A stretch of 64,000 nucleotides of DNA from Fen-1362 sp049516395 (GCA_049516395.1 JBEKTD010000002.1:310001-374000), one strand, 5' to 3'; shown: positions 43,272-50,730, numbered from the stretch's first letter. Made by a program: numbers and translations. The notes: generated from the letters alone by a model not told the origin.

Positions 43272-43501
43272 ATGGCCGATGTTAATAACTGGACGTGCGG
43301 GGAATTGAACCCCGGCTCGGTAGGTTGTAAAGGCCCCAAGCTCACCAGACACGCCAGAAAACTCGACCTACCGCCCACAGGTTTGCTATCGCGGGTATCC
43401 CTGCGGGCGGTGTCTTTTATGCCTCGCGCTTTCTGAATCGGTCGTTTCTCAGTTGCGCGCCCTACTGATGATTTCCTCACTTGGTATCTCCTTTCATTCA
43501 T
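43265..43501 (-). CDS. Doubtful 78-aa ORF overlapping the DUF5343-like gene
   Basis: Its ATG overlaps the stop of the DUF5343-like gene (ATGA), which would suggest coupled translation, and an internal AAAGGAG precedes an in-frame GTG. Against this, the sequence is low-complexity basic and ends ..PGFNSPHVQ, exactly what results from translating a tRNA T-arm. The same DNA forms several perfect helices. I think it is more likely an RNA locus read as protein. Confidence 0.25.
   Translation of the reverse strand: MNERRYQVRKSSVGRATEKRPIQKARGIKDTARRDTRDSKPVGGRSSFLACLVSLGPLQPTEPGFNSPHVQLLTSAIL
43278..43420 (+). ncRNA. Candidate small RNA with a tRNA-3'-end-like module
   Basis: Preceded by a good promoter and closed by a terminator-like hairpin. 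It has a 5-bp hairpin at 43298-43314. On the opposite strand this is a perfect T-arm, CGGGG-TTCAATT-CCCCG followed by CACGTCCA, like the last 30 nt of a tRNA. There is also an 8-bp stem 43318-43325/43366-43373 and the 11-bp stem 43371-43381/43400-43410; these two overlap by 3 nt and so exclude each other at the base. No D-arm or anticodon arm of normal geometry is present. Strand is uncertain: promoter and terminator favour plus, the T-loop consensus favours minus. Confidence 0.45.
43371..43418 (+). terminator. Terminator-like hairpin of the IS-borne small RNA
   Basis: CCGCCCACAGG pairs over 11 bp with CCTGCGGGCGG (one G-U) around an 18-nt loop, followed by TGTCTTTT. The loop is larger than usual, so termination is likely but not certain. 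Confidence 0.5.
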
Positions 43502-44214
43502 TTTTTACCTTCTTTGTTATGGCTCGCCATTGCTTTAATAAACGCAACGGCGGCATCGACCAAGCCCATTTGGTCAGTAGTTATATTTCGCGGGACTCGG
43601 ATATAACAGGGAGTATCCGATGTTATTGGTATCGGTTGGTCATAAAAGCCAGAAGGCGTTTCCTCTTGTTGAGATTGGCCGCCCTCACCTGCACCACTGG
43701 TTAGTGGCTCTTTGGATTGTTTTTTTGCGATTTTTTTCGGGCCGCCTTTCGATTGCCTGTTTTGTCGTAAGGTCAGATATGGCGATATTTTTTCGCCAGC
43801 ATCCTGTAACATCGGAATATAAAATCGAATGAATCTATCCTTCATTTCCAAACTTGTTTCGCCAAATTTTTCGTTAAGTTCATTTCTTGTTGCGGTATCC
43901 AATTTGAGGTCGCCAATTATGTTCGCATAGGCAGGCATAAGAATCCGTTTAATGGCTTCGGCCCATCCGTCGGTATCCATTGCGTCTGCGATTTGTTTGA
44001 GGTTTTTGGTAGTTCCGCCACTGGAATCAATCAGGGAGAAAAACTTGAGAGCGCTCATAACGCCAGCCTTAGAGAATCCAGACATACTCGACGGCATCAT
44101 CGAGGAATCAATCCTATTTGGAGTAGCCGACTCTTTGAGTATTTTCAGAAAATTTTTCAATGTCTCCCAAGGTATATACGGCGGGCTGATTTTGCTCAAT
44201 TCTTTAAGTTCCAT
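43498..44214 (-). CDS. DUF5343-like protein, IS passenger gene
   Basis: 238 aa. Residues 10-60 (YIPWETLKNFLKILKESATP, NRIDSSMMPSSMSGFSKAGV, MSALKFFSLIDSSGG) fit DUF5343, a helical family of unknown function often seen in accessory regions. A basic Lys/Gln-rich linker (about 155-185) separates it from a C-terminal segment ending VAFIKAMASHNK. AGAAAGGA precedes the ATG at 44214; an earlier in-frame start at 44310 overlaps the divergent gene. It is cargo of the IS1-family element and diverges from the 95-aa gene. Confidence 0.65.
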   Translation of the reverse strand: MELKELSKISPPYIPWETLKNFLKILKESATPNRIDSSMMPSSMSGFSKAGVMSALKFFSLIDSSGGTTKNLKQIADAMDTDGWAEAIKRILMPAYANIIGDLKLDTATRNELNEKFGETSLEMKDRFIRFYIPMLQDAGEKISPYLTLRQNRQSKGGPKKIAKKQSKEPLTSGAGEGGQSQQEETPSGFYDQPIPITSDTPCYIRVPRNITTDQMGLVDAAVAFIKAMASHNKEGKK

Positions 44215-44280
44215 TTTTATTCCTTTCTGTAATAACCTTAACAACTTCAATTTTCTTAATCTTAGCAATAGGAGGTTACT

Positions 44281-44568
44281 ATGTCCACAGAAAAATCGTG
44301 TATTTTGCAAAATAATGCAAAAAGTTTACAACGTGTTATAATCAAAGGGTTTATGGATGAGCCTACTGCGTTGCAATTCGTCAATAATTGCGGAAAATCA
44401 GTAACTGTCCTTTGCAGAGATGGAGAAACACAGACGAATTTCGCGTGCGATGTTGTATATCAATACGACGAGGAACTATATCAGAAACTGAAAAATGCCT
44501 TTGATTCAAATGACAAAGAGCAATTAATGAGGGAATGGCAATGTGCCAAACCAATTATTATTACTTAG
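44281..44568 (+). CDS. 95-aa IS passenger protein, unknown function
   Basis: Starts 7 nt after a strong AGGAGG. The protein is mixed alpha-beta (RVIIKGFMDEPTALQFVNNC, KSVTVLCRDGETQTNFACDV, LYQKLKNAFDSNDKEQLMRE). I recognise no family. It reads divergently from the DUF5343-like gene and ends 16 bp before the right inverted repeat. Confidence 0.6.
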   Translation: MSTEKSCILQNNAKSLQRVIIKGFMDEPTALQFVNNCGKSVTVLCRDGETQTNFACDVVYQYDEELYQKLKNAFDSNDKEQLMREWQCAKPIIIT

Positions 44569-44584
44569 TGCCAGCGGTCTGCGC

Positions 44585-44602
44585 TCAAATTAGGACACTA
44601 CC
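44585..44602 (-). repeat. Right terminal inverted repeat of the IS1-family element
   Basis: TCAAATTAGGACACTACC, the exact reverse complement of the left end at 41600-41617. Confidence 0.92.
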
Positions 44603-44610
44603 AGGCATTC
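44603..44610 (+). repeat. Target site duplication, right copy (AGGCATTC)
   Basis: Identical to 41592-41599. The uninterrupted site would have read ..CCCCAA-AGGCATTC-TGGTTTC.. between the deaminase operon and the PHA-granule-like gene. Confidence 0.9.
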
Positions 44611-44716
44611 TGGTTTCTTGATTTTTGCAGTCGTTTGTGCTACTTTTTGAACACTATTGTAATAAGACTCCAGAAAAATTGACTCTGAGGCAGCACATTT
44701 AGGAAGGGGAACATAT

Positions 44717-45019
44717 ATGCCAACGTTTAACGTGTTGGTACCACATGAGTTACCGCAGGACGAAGCGATGAAACGTGTCAAAAAAGCACTCGCTGACCTG
44801 AAAACCCAGTTTGCTGATAAAATCAAAGATTTATGCGAGGACTGGAACGGAAACGCTTGTGAATTCCATTTATCAGCCATGGGCTTCTCTGGATCAGGTA
44901 CCATGATCGTGAAACCATTGGCGGTAGAAATCTCCGGCAACCTTCCTTTCTTGGCGTTTCCTTTCAAAAGTAAGATCGAATCCACAATAAGAGAGAGGTT
45001 AAAGCAAATACTCAATTAG
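44717..45019 (+). CDS. Polyhydroxyalkanoic acid system-like small protein
   Basis: 100 aa. The pattern MPTFNVLVPHELPQDEAMKR ... NACEFHLSAMGFSGSGTMIVKPLAVEISGNLPFLAFPFKSKIES resembles the PHA_gran_rgn family (short alpha-beta proteins that end in IExxIxxxLxxxL). Its role in that family is unclear, and no PHA synthase is nearby. AAGGGGAAC precedes the ATG. It may form a pair with the next small gene. Confidence 0.65.
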   Translation: MPTFNVLVPHELPQDEAMKRVKKALADLKTQFADKIKDLCEDWNGNACEFHLSAMGFSGSGTMIVKPLAVEISGNLPFLAFPFKSKIESTIRERLKQILN

Positions 45020-45061
45020 TGAGCCCAAATCTTTGAGAAATCTGAAGTTATGGGGTGCTGT

Positions 45062-45286
45062 ATGGCAAATGAAAAATATGAGGATTTAAGAAAGAACGCC
45101 CACAAAGCAGTCGACAAATGCGCATCCAAAATCGATAATGCTTTAGATGACGCCGCCGACCGAGGGAAGTTTGGGGAAAAGCTGAAGAATTCGCCTGGAC
45201 TCCGTAATACTTTGCGTGAATTTGGCAAGGACTTGGGCCACTCTATCGCCCAAATCATAATTGATGCCTTGAACAGGCGCAAATGA
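45062..45286 (+). CDS. Small helical protein, unknown function (74 aa)
   Basis: Almost entirely amphipathic helix (EDLRKNAHKAVDKCASKIDN, LGHSIAQIIIDALNRRK), soluble. The ATG at 45062 has GGGG 7 nt upstream; ATG at 45050 is an alternative. It follows the PHA-like gene by 42 bp. No family recognised. Confidence 0.5.
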   Translation: MANEKYEDLRKNAHKAVDKCASKIDNALDDAADRGKFGEKLKNSPGLRNTLREFGKDLGHSIAQIIIDALNRRK

Positions 45287-45321
45287 AGCATACCAGAATG
45301 AATATAAAGGCAATAATATAC

Positions 45322-45350
45322 TTGACTAATCAAATCTCTTGTGCTATATT
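45322..45350 (+). promoter_or_regulatory. Leaderless promoter of the IS1595-family transposase
   Basis: TTGACT (45322-45327), exactly 17 nt, then TATATT (45345-45350). Predicted transcription start (about 45357) is 3 nt before the ATG at 45360 and no Shine-Dalgarno sequence exists. Confidence 0.6.
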
Positions 45351-45359
45351 GCACTCACT

Positions 45360-46328
45360 ATGAAAAACGAAATAAGAAAACCTGAAACGCTGATTGAGGC
45401 CATTCAATTTTTTGGTGATGAAGATATGGCTATTCAGTTTCTTGCCGGTGTCCGCTGGCCAGAAGGGGCTAAATGCCCTGTATGCGGACGAACCGATGTT
45501 GTTTACCTTGCAAAACAGAGACGTTGGCAATGCAAGAGCGTTCACCAACACCGTCAATTCTCTGTAAAGGTAGGGACTATCTTTGAGGATAGTGCCGTTA
45601 CTCTTGGTAAGTGGCTAATCGCTTTATGGATGGAGGCTAATTCTAAAAATTCGATTAGCTCTTATGAGGTAAGCCGAGCCATAAAGGTTACACAAAAAAC
45701 AGCATGGTTTATGCAACAGCGAATTAGACTTGCTCTGCAACAGGGAACGTTTACGAAGATGACAGGCGAAGTTGAGGTTGACGAAACCTTTGTCGGCGGA
45801 AAGTTCCGCAATATGCACGCCAGCGCACAACGAGCCAAGGGCCGAGGCTCTGTCGGCAAGGCCGTTGTCATGGGACTTCTACAACGTCATGGTGAGGTTC
45901 GCGCTATTGTTGTAGATAACACACGCCGCCGAACACTACAGCCCCATGTTCGCACCCATGTTGAAAAGGGAAGCCATGTTTACACTGATGCTCTTCGGTC
46001 TTATTCTGGACTAAACGCCGAATTTCTCCATGAATTCATCGACCATGCCGAATGTTATGTTCGCGGCAACGTTCATACTAACGGGCTTGAGAACTTTTGG
46101 AGCCTATTCAAGCGGTGCATTAAGGGAACGCACGTTTCTATTGAGCCCTTCCACCTGTTCAGATACCTTGACGCTGAAACGTTTCGTTTCAATAACCGTA
46201 AAATTCATGACGGAGAACGCTTTAACATCGGACTACGCGGCGTTAGCGGCAAACGTCTGACATATAAAGCCCTTATCTCTGAAACGGGGGGGCTTTTACC
46301 AAACGACAACGCCGTGGGAAACGTATAA
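45360..46328 (+). CDS. IS1595-family transposase (ISXO2-like)
   Basis: 322 aa. An N-terminal zinc ribbon (KCPVCGRTDVVYLAKQRRWQ + CKS) is followed by the ISXO2-like DDE core (GEVEVDETFVGGK, VYTDALRSYSGL, CYVRGNVHTNGLENFWSLFK). It looks full length. I could not find convincing terminal inverted repeats or a target duplication, so the element may be decayed at its ends or the transposase may stand alone. Confidence 0.88.
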   Translation: MKNEIRKPETLIEAIQFFGDEDMAIQFLAGVRWPEGAKCPVCGRTDVVYLAKQRRWQCKSVHQHRQFSVKVGTIFEDSAVTLGKWLIALWMEANSKNSISSYEVSRAIKVTQKTAWFMQQRIRLALQQGTFTKMTGEVEVDETFVGGKFRNMHASAQRAKGRGSVGKAVVMGLLQRHGEVRAIVVDNTRRRTLQPHVRTHVEKGSHVYTDALRSYSGLNAEFLHEFIDHAECYVRGNVHTNGLENFWSLFKRCIKGTHVSIEPFHLFRYLDAETFRFNNRKIHDGERFNIGLRGVSGKRLTYKALISETGGLLPNDNAVGNV

Positions 46329-46346
46329 AATCCGTTAAATGTCAGG

Positions 46347-46404
46347 CTATTGTCAGGACAAAATAAAAAAATATAATTGATTGCCCCGACAATAGCAGTA
46401 CAAT
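46347..46404 (+). promoter_or_regulatory. Promoter and inverted-repeat operator of the RHH-DUF262 operon
   Basis: TTGATT (46377-46382), 16 nt, TACAAT (46399-46404). Predicted start is about 46411, directly at the ATG 46412. The inverted repeat CTATTGTC (46347-46354) / GACAATAG (46388-46395) places one half-site between -35 and -10. A direct repeat TGTCAGG (46340-46346, 46351-46357) adds to it. Confidence 0.5.
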
Positions 46405-46411
46405 TTTGTGA

Positions 46412-46648
46412 ATGGTTAGCTATATGAAAAATGGAAATAACAAAACAGAGTCCTTTGACATACGTCTATCGGCAAAGGAAAAGCAAGGATTTCGTGATGC
46501 CGCAGATATAGCCGGGCTTCCTCTATCAGCATGGGTTCGAGAGCGACTAAGATTTGCAGCAATCCGCGAACTTGAAAATGCGGGCCGTCAAATACCATTT
46601 GTTGAGCCAGTTCCGTTTGGAGGTTCAAATGAGCAAAATTCAACATAA
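46412..46648 (+). CDS. Ribbon-helix-helix-like regulator (MobC/CopG type)
   Basis: 78 aa (or 74 from ATG 46424). The core SFDIRLSAKEKQGFRDAADI + LPLSAWVRERL is the beta-strand, helix, helix of RHH proteins such as MobC or DUF1778 antitoxins. It overlaps the next gene by 20 bp. The inverted repeat over its promoter is the natural site for self-repression. It probably controls the DUF262 nuclease gene, similar to a safeguard or antitoxin-type regulator. Confidence 0.65.
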   Translation: MVSYMKNGNNKTESFDIRLSAKEKQGFRDAADIAGLPLSAWVRERLRFAAIRELENAGRQIPFVEPVPFGGSNEQNST

Positions 46649-48332
46649 GCCACAAATTCGATTCGACCAGATGGGTATCGGGACAATTCTAAAAACATAT
46701 TGGTTAAAGGTTCCGCCTCACCAAAGGGAATACAGATGGGAGGATACGCACGTAGTAACTCTTTTTGAGGATTTACAAAAAGCACTTACATCAGACGAGC
46801 CAGAATATTTCCTTGGGACAATCGTAACAATTCCAGATTCCGATGGTGTGCTTGAAGTTATAGATGGGCAACAACGATTAGCGACTATCACAATCCTTTT
46901 GTCGCAAATACGCCATTACCTTCAAACCATAGAACCAGAACTGGCATTAAGCGTGAAGCCATTCTTGACGGAATACGACCGGGGCCAAAGAGCAGAAGTT
47001 CCCAAGCTTAAACTTAACCTTACAGATAATGAATTTTTTATTAATACGCTGACTGCCCAAATGTTGCCTATGCCCCTTGCTGCCTCTGCGCCAATTTCAA
47101 ATAAACGATTACGGAACGCCTTTCTTCTTGCCGAAGATTATGTCAAAAAGATTATTGCCCCCGCAAATCCTAAAAATTACGGCGACGAACTCAATAAATG
47201 GATAGATTTTATTGTATCTAACGCTGAAGTGATTTTGCTCCGTGTCCCCACGGGTGCTAATGCTTATAAAATGTTTGAAACCTTAAATGACCGTGGGTTG
47301 AAAACATCCCAAGCTGACCTTGTTAAAAACTATCTTTTTGGTGCGGCTGGCGGTCGCTATCAAGAAGCGCAAAATGCGTGGTCGTCGATGATAGGTGCTT
47401 TATCGACCCTTCAAGGCGAAGACGATGAGAAAGAGGATATTACAGTAATTTTTTTACGAAGCGCGTTAATGGCAATTCAAGGGTTCTTACGTAAGAATGA
47501 GGTTTACGAGGCAGTTCAGGGATTAGCCAAAGGCCCACAGACGGTTATTACGCTTTTAAAAAATTTGGAAGAACTGGCAAAAGTGTACGCTGCGACTTTC
47601 TATCAAGACCATGAGAGATGGAATAAATGCCCGGATTCCCTGAAGCACGCAATTCAGACGATAAATGATTTTGATATTAAGCCATTCCGTCATGCTATAT
47701 TGTCAGTAGCGGCAAAGTTTGAACCAAAAGAAATTACGGAAGTATTTCAAATGTTTGTTTCTTTGGGTGTTCGCTTATTGGTTGCTTCCAGTACTCGGAG
47801 CGGCAACATTGAGGACAACATGGCAAGGGTAGCTCATAAAATATTCAAAGGTGATATAAAAACGAAAAAAGAAGTATATAAAGAAATTGCAGGTATCATC
47901 CCCTCTGATGAACAATTTAATCAAGCTTTCCAAGCAGCTACAGTATCTAAAGCACAATTTGCTCGATATTATTTGCGGGCAATGGAGAGTGTGGCGCAGT
48001 CCAAGTCGGAACCGTGGTATGTTCCTAATTCCGATAAAGAGTTAATGACTCTTGAACACGTGTTGCCTGAAGAGCCCGGCAACAACTGGCCTCAATTCAC
48101 CGAAGAGGAGGTCGAAGCTTACTGTAAACGTATAGGCAACCTCTGTTTGCTTCCGAAAAAACCAAATAATGACTTGAGAAGTGCGAATCAAAAAGAGAAA
48201 TTTGCAGTATATAAAGGTTGCCCTTATACCTTGACCAGCCAGATTGCTAATGTCCCTAAATGGACGAAAGATACAATTATTCAACGGCAGAAAACATTGG
48301 CCGATTTAGCCATGAAAGCATGGCCGTTATAA
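46629..48332 (+). CDS. DUF262/DUF1524 (GmrSD-like) nuclease
   Basis: 567 aa. Residues 14-110 are a ParB/Srx-like DUF262 domain with VPPHQREYRWEDTHV and the nucleotide-cleaving DGQQR motif (79-83). The C-terminal domain is DUF1524 HNH: LEHVLPEE (His about 476), then RIGNLCLLPKKPNND. This single-chain layout matches type IV restriction enzymes (GmrSD, SspE/BrxU type) that cut modified phage DNA using NTP hydrolysis. GGAGG precedes the ATG. Target modification is unknown. Confidence 0.88.
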   Translation: MSKIQHKPQIRFDQMGIGTILKTYWLKVPPHQREYRWEDTHVVTLFEDLQKALTSDEPEYFLGTIVTIPDSDGVLEVIDGQQRLATITILLSQIRHYLQTIEPELALSVKPFLTEYDRGQRAEVPKLKLNLTDNEFFINTLTAQMLPMPLAASAPISNKRLRNAFLLAEDYVKKIIAPANPKNYGDELNKWIDFIVSNAEVILLRVPTGANAYKMFETLNDRGLKTSQADLVKNYLFGAAGGRYQEAQNAWSSMIGALSTLQGEDDEKEDITVIFLRSALMAIQGFLRKNEVYEAVQGLAKGPQTVITLLKNLEELAKVYAATFYQDHERWNKCPDSLKHAIQTINDFDIKPFRHAILSVAAKFEPKEITEVFQMFVSLGVRLLVASSTRSGNIEDNMARVAHKIFKGDIKTKKEVYKEIAGIIPSDEQFNQAFQAATVSKAQFARYYLRAMESVAQSKSEPWYVPNSDKELMTLEHVLPEEPGNNWPQFTEEEVEAYCKRIGNLCLLPKKPNNDLRSANQKEKFAVYKGCPYTLTSQIANVPKWTKDTIIQRQKTLADLAMKAWPL

Positions 48333-48334
48333 TT

Positions 48335-48454
48335 ATGGCAGAATCTAAACAAACAGAATACGGTCGCTTTGAAACTGCTTTGCGGCAAGTTTTGTCTGCC
48401 CCAAAGCAGAAAACAAAGCCGAAAGCCAAAAAGCCGAAGAAAAAGAAAACGTAA
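48335..48454 (+). CDS. 39-aa basic protein after the DUF262 gene
   Basis: Starts 2 bp after the DUF262 stop. The N-terminal half (KQTEYGRFETALRQVLSAPK) resembles short conserved bacterial proteins of unknown role; the tail is Lys-rich (KPKAKKPKKKKT). No clear ribosome-binding site, so re-initiation would be needed. Confidence 0.4.
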   Translation: MAESKQTEYGRFETALRQVLSAPKQKTKPKAKKPKKKKT

Positions 48455-48542
48455 ACGGTTTGGCTTCGGTGTCGCCCCAAGTGTTGTTATGTTTGATTAG
48501 CCAAGTAAGTTATTACCAATATAAAGGATTGAGGGGTCTACT

Positions 48543-48641
48543 ATGCCTAACGAATATTCTGGTAATAACAGCGTTAGCTACCATTTTTTGTTCTCCAGAT
48601 TAACGTTGACGCAACATCAAAAAGAAATTGCTCGCCCTTGA
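48543..48641 (+). CDS. Possible 32-aa ORF
   Basis: ATG with GAGGGG upstream, encoding MPNEYSGNNSVSYHFLFSRL and twelve more residues, ending just before a perfect hairpin. No family recognised; it may be chance. Confidence 0.25.
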   Translation: MPNEYSGNNSVSYHFLFSRLTLTQHQKEIARP

Positions 48642-48646
48642 AACAA

Positions 48647-48678
48647 AAGTGCACAAGCTATTGTGAGCTTGTGCACTT
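48647..48678 (-). terminator. Perfect 13-bp hairpin terminator of the 48705-49364 gene
   Basis: AAGTGCACAAGCT pairs over 13 bp with AGCTTGTGCACTT around a 6-nt loop. On the minus strand it is followed by TTGTTTC, and it lies 27 nt after the stop of the secreted-protein gene. Confidence 0.6.
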
Positions 48679-48704
48679 GTATTCTTGCGCTTTTTTATTA
48701 CTTT

Positions 48705-49364
48705 CTACTTTGCCGGTTTATTCGGCTCAGCAGATTTCTTCGGTTCGGCGGGCTTGTTAGGTTCGCTTACCTTATTCGGCTCGCCCGCACCAACTAACCG
48801 CACGTTATCGAAATAGAAAGGACCTGCCTTTTCGACGCCGTCATAGTTTGTAACCAGAATGATGCTCGCGTGAGTCAAATCCGGCGGGGTTTGAGCGGGA
48901 ATATCAAAAGTAACCGTAACTGTTTTATCGCTCTGGCCGTCCCAGCCGGTGTCCCCATCGGTCGGGTCTATCTGCTGCCAGCCGCCAAAATCATCCTGTA
49001 TCACGACAGATTCAATCGCCTTGACCCAGCCGGAGCCGATGCTCCATTCCTTGGCTTTCAGCGTTACATCAACCTGTAACTTTGCGGCTTTGCCGAGGGC
49101 CGCCAGCAGATTCGCATCGTCTGACAAATCACGAGTTATGGCCTTCTGCCAGCCGGTCGGCACATTAACTTTCAAACTGTAATTGCCCAGCGTTGCGTTT
49201 TCCTTTACAAAATGCGCGGTCGTGCCGTCTGGGGCTTCGGAATGAAGCGTCCAGCCGTCATTGCTGTCTTCAAAGTTGCCTATCACCTGAGGCAAACCCG
49301 CATAGCTTATACCCGCCAGACAAACACATACAACACATACAAATCTCATCAAACCCGTACTCAT
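48705..49364 (-). CDS. Secreted beta-sandwich (carbohydrate-binding-like) protein
   Basis: 219 aa. Signal peptide 1-22 (MRFVCVVCVCLAGISYA). The mature part begins GLPQVIGNFEDSNDGW and ends GPFYFDNVRLVG, the classic frame of carbohydrate-binding modules and LamG-like beta sandwiches of polysaccharide degraders. The C-terminus is a repeat EPNKPAEPKKSAEPNKPAK, a likely flexible linker whose catalytic partner is absent. GGAGG precedes the ATG. Probably binds a polysaccharide outside the cell. Confidence 0.75.
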   Translation of the reverse strand: MSTGLMRFVCVVCVCLAGISYAGLPQVIGNFEDSNDGWTLHSEAPDGTTAHFVKENATLGNYSLKVNVPTGWQKAITRDLSDDANLLAALGKAAKLQVDVTLKAKEWSIGSGWVKAIESVVIQDDFGGWQQIDPTDGDTGWDGQSDKTVTVTFDIPAQTPPDLTHASIILVTNYDGVEKAGPFYFDNVRLVGAGEPNKVSEPNKPAEPKKSAEPNKPAK

Positions 49365-49544
49365 TGTTGCCTCCTTAAACTATGAATTTATTGTTTTCTG
49401 TTTATACGCCGTTCTAAACCAAGGCGATAGTTATACACAAAAAGTGTGACTTTGTCTATGGGCGGATTTGTAACAGGTTGCGTATGCCATCGAGAGGGCT
49501 TACGCCACTGCCTGCCCTCCGTAGCCTCTTAGGGGCGAAGGAGG

Positions 49545-49572
49545 GTCATTCCGCGCAAGCGGGAATCCAGAT
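49545..49572. repeat. Intergenic palindromic repeat
   Basis: TCATTCCGCGCAAGCGGGAA forms a hairpin around GCGCAAGC and matches the widespread intergenic form TCATTCCCGCGNAAGCGGGAATCCAG. The rest of the 267-bp gap (49365-49631) shows no gene. Confidence 0.5.
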
Positions 49573-49631
49573 GTAGGGCGGGGTAAACCCCGCCAATTTC
49601 CTTAAAAACAGTGTTAATCCGTGTCTAATAT

Positions 49632-50681
49632 TTACTTCGTCAATTTCTTAATCAGCTCAATTTCATTAGCATCGAAAGGGGAGCCGTCTTTGCGGAAGAT
49701 GTCGTGATGCCAGACGTTCGGCTCAGGGGTATTCGGCTTGGAACCCCAGGGAAAAATCGTCTGCGTCTTGCCATAAACAAAACCCCAGTTTATCGCGCCG
49801 ACGTTTTCGGCTTTCAGCAAAGGCAAATGCGTTTCAAACCTGCTGCCCATTCCTCTCGCTATGTATTCGGTGCAAATCACAGGCCTGCCATAGAACTTGT
49901 ACTTGGCGATATCCTGCTTCATATTCTCAAGCCCTGAGTAGTTGTGAAACGTAATCACGTCGCTGTTAGCAATCTGGAAATCATTCAGCTCCTTATGCTG
50001 CTGGTCCTGATTCCAAACGCCCATAGTAATCGGCTGCATCGGGTTGGCTTTGCGTGCCCACTCAACCACTTTTTTCAAAAGCGGCGTATTCTGCTTCGGC
50101 GTATGACTGTTGCCCGGCTCATTATATAAATCCCAAATCAGCACCCTTTTGTCTTTGCCGAACGAGCACAGAATATCTTTCACGTATTGCTCGAAAATCG
50201 GAAATTTTGTTACATCATTCACTTCGGCGTAACGGGGACATTGCAGCCAGCCCGAATTATGAATCCCCGGCTTCGGCGCGGGCTGCTTGCCCAATTGCGC
50301 GTTGCCGTTCCAGCAGTCATCGAACAAAACAAACATCACCCTTATTTTGTGTTTGTCGCAGATGCCGAGGAAATCGTCCATCCTGCCCTTGAAGCCGTTC
50401 GGGTCTTCCTGCCAGACAAGATAATGCAGAAACACCCTGACGGTGTTGAAGCCGATTTGCTGTGCCCAGCCAAGCTCGCGGTCGATTGTGTTGGCGTCAT
50501 AAGTGTCTTTTTGCCACATCTCAAGCTGATTGATTGCCGTGCTGGGAATGAAATTGCATCCGACCAGCCAATTTGTTTGTGCATACCATGCATTAACTTG
50601 CTCTTTCGACATTGACGGCTCAGCCGCAAAACAAGTCAATGAAAACAGAATGATTACGCACGCGATGAATACAATTCTCAT
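49632..50681 (-). CDS. Secreted glycoside hydrolase, family 5-like (clan GH-A)
   Basis: 349 aa. Signal peptide 1-19 (RIVFIACVIILFSLTCFA). A TIM-barrel GH-A enzyme: LYNEPGN acid/base (about E186) and nucleophile in VICTEYIARG (about E271), with GFNTVRVFLHYLVWQ early in the barrel. Enzymes of this type act on beta-mannans, glucans or related plant and algal polymers; substrate is not resolved. GGAGAG precedes the ATG at 50681. Confidence 0.88.
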   Translation of the reverse strand: MRIVFIACVIILFSLTCFAAEPSMSKEQVNAWYAQTNWLVGCNFIPSTAINQLEMWQKDTYDANTIDRELGWAQQIGFNTVRVFLHYLVWQEDPNGFKGRMDDFLGICDKHKIRVMFVLFDDCWNGNAQLGKQPAPKPGIHNSGWLQCPRYAEVNDVTKFPIFEQYVKDILCSFGKDKRVLIWDLYNEPGNSHTPKQNTPLLKKVVEWARKANPMQPITMGVWNQDQQHKELNDFQIANSDVITFHNYSGLENMKQDIAKYKFYGRPVICTEYIARGMGSRFETHLPLLKAENVGAINWGFVYGKTQTIFPWGSKPNTPEPNVWHHDIFRKDGSPFDANEIELIKKLTK

Positions 50682-50730
50682 AATCTCTCCATACCTTATT
50701 TCGAAACGGTCGCTGACCACATTATTCCCG

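Larger units (their letters stand above)
41600..44602. mobile_element. Complete 3,003-bp IS1-family element carrying passenger genes and structured RNA
   Basis: Bounded by perfect 18-bp inverted repeats (GGTAGTGTCCTAATTTGA) and an 8-bp target duplication. It encodes an intact IS1-type DDE transposase, an overlapping 97-aa ORF, a DUF5343-like gene, a possible 78-aa ORF and a divergent 95-aa gene. About 900 bp is non-coding. Ordinary IS1 elements are about 0.77 kb with only the transposase, so this is an enlarged, cargo-bearing form. It inserted just after the deaminase operon. Confidence 0.92.

Noticed and set aside
43290..43375. Complete tRNA gene on the minus strand
   Set aside because: The T-arm and an acceptor-like end are good, but the best 5' acceptor partner leaves only about 35 nt for the D and anticodon arms and no anticodon stem forms.
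45287..46400. Terminal inverted repeats of an IS1595 element
   Set aside because: Only weak similarity (GGCAAT...ATAT) between the flanks and no target duplication; the CTATTGTC repeat better fits an operator for the next gene.
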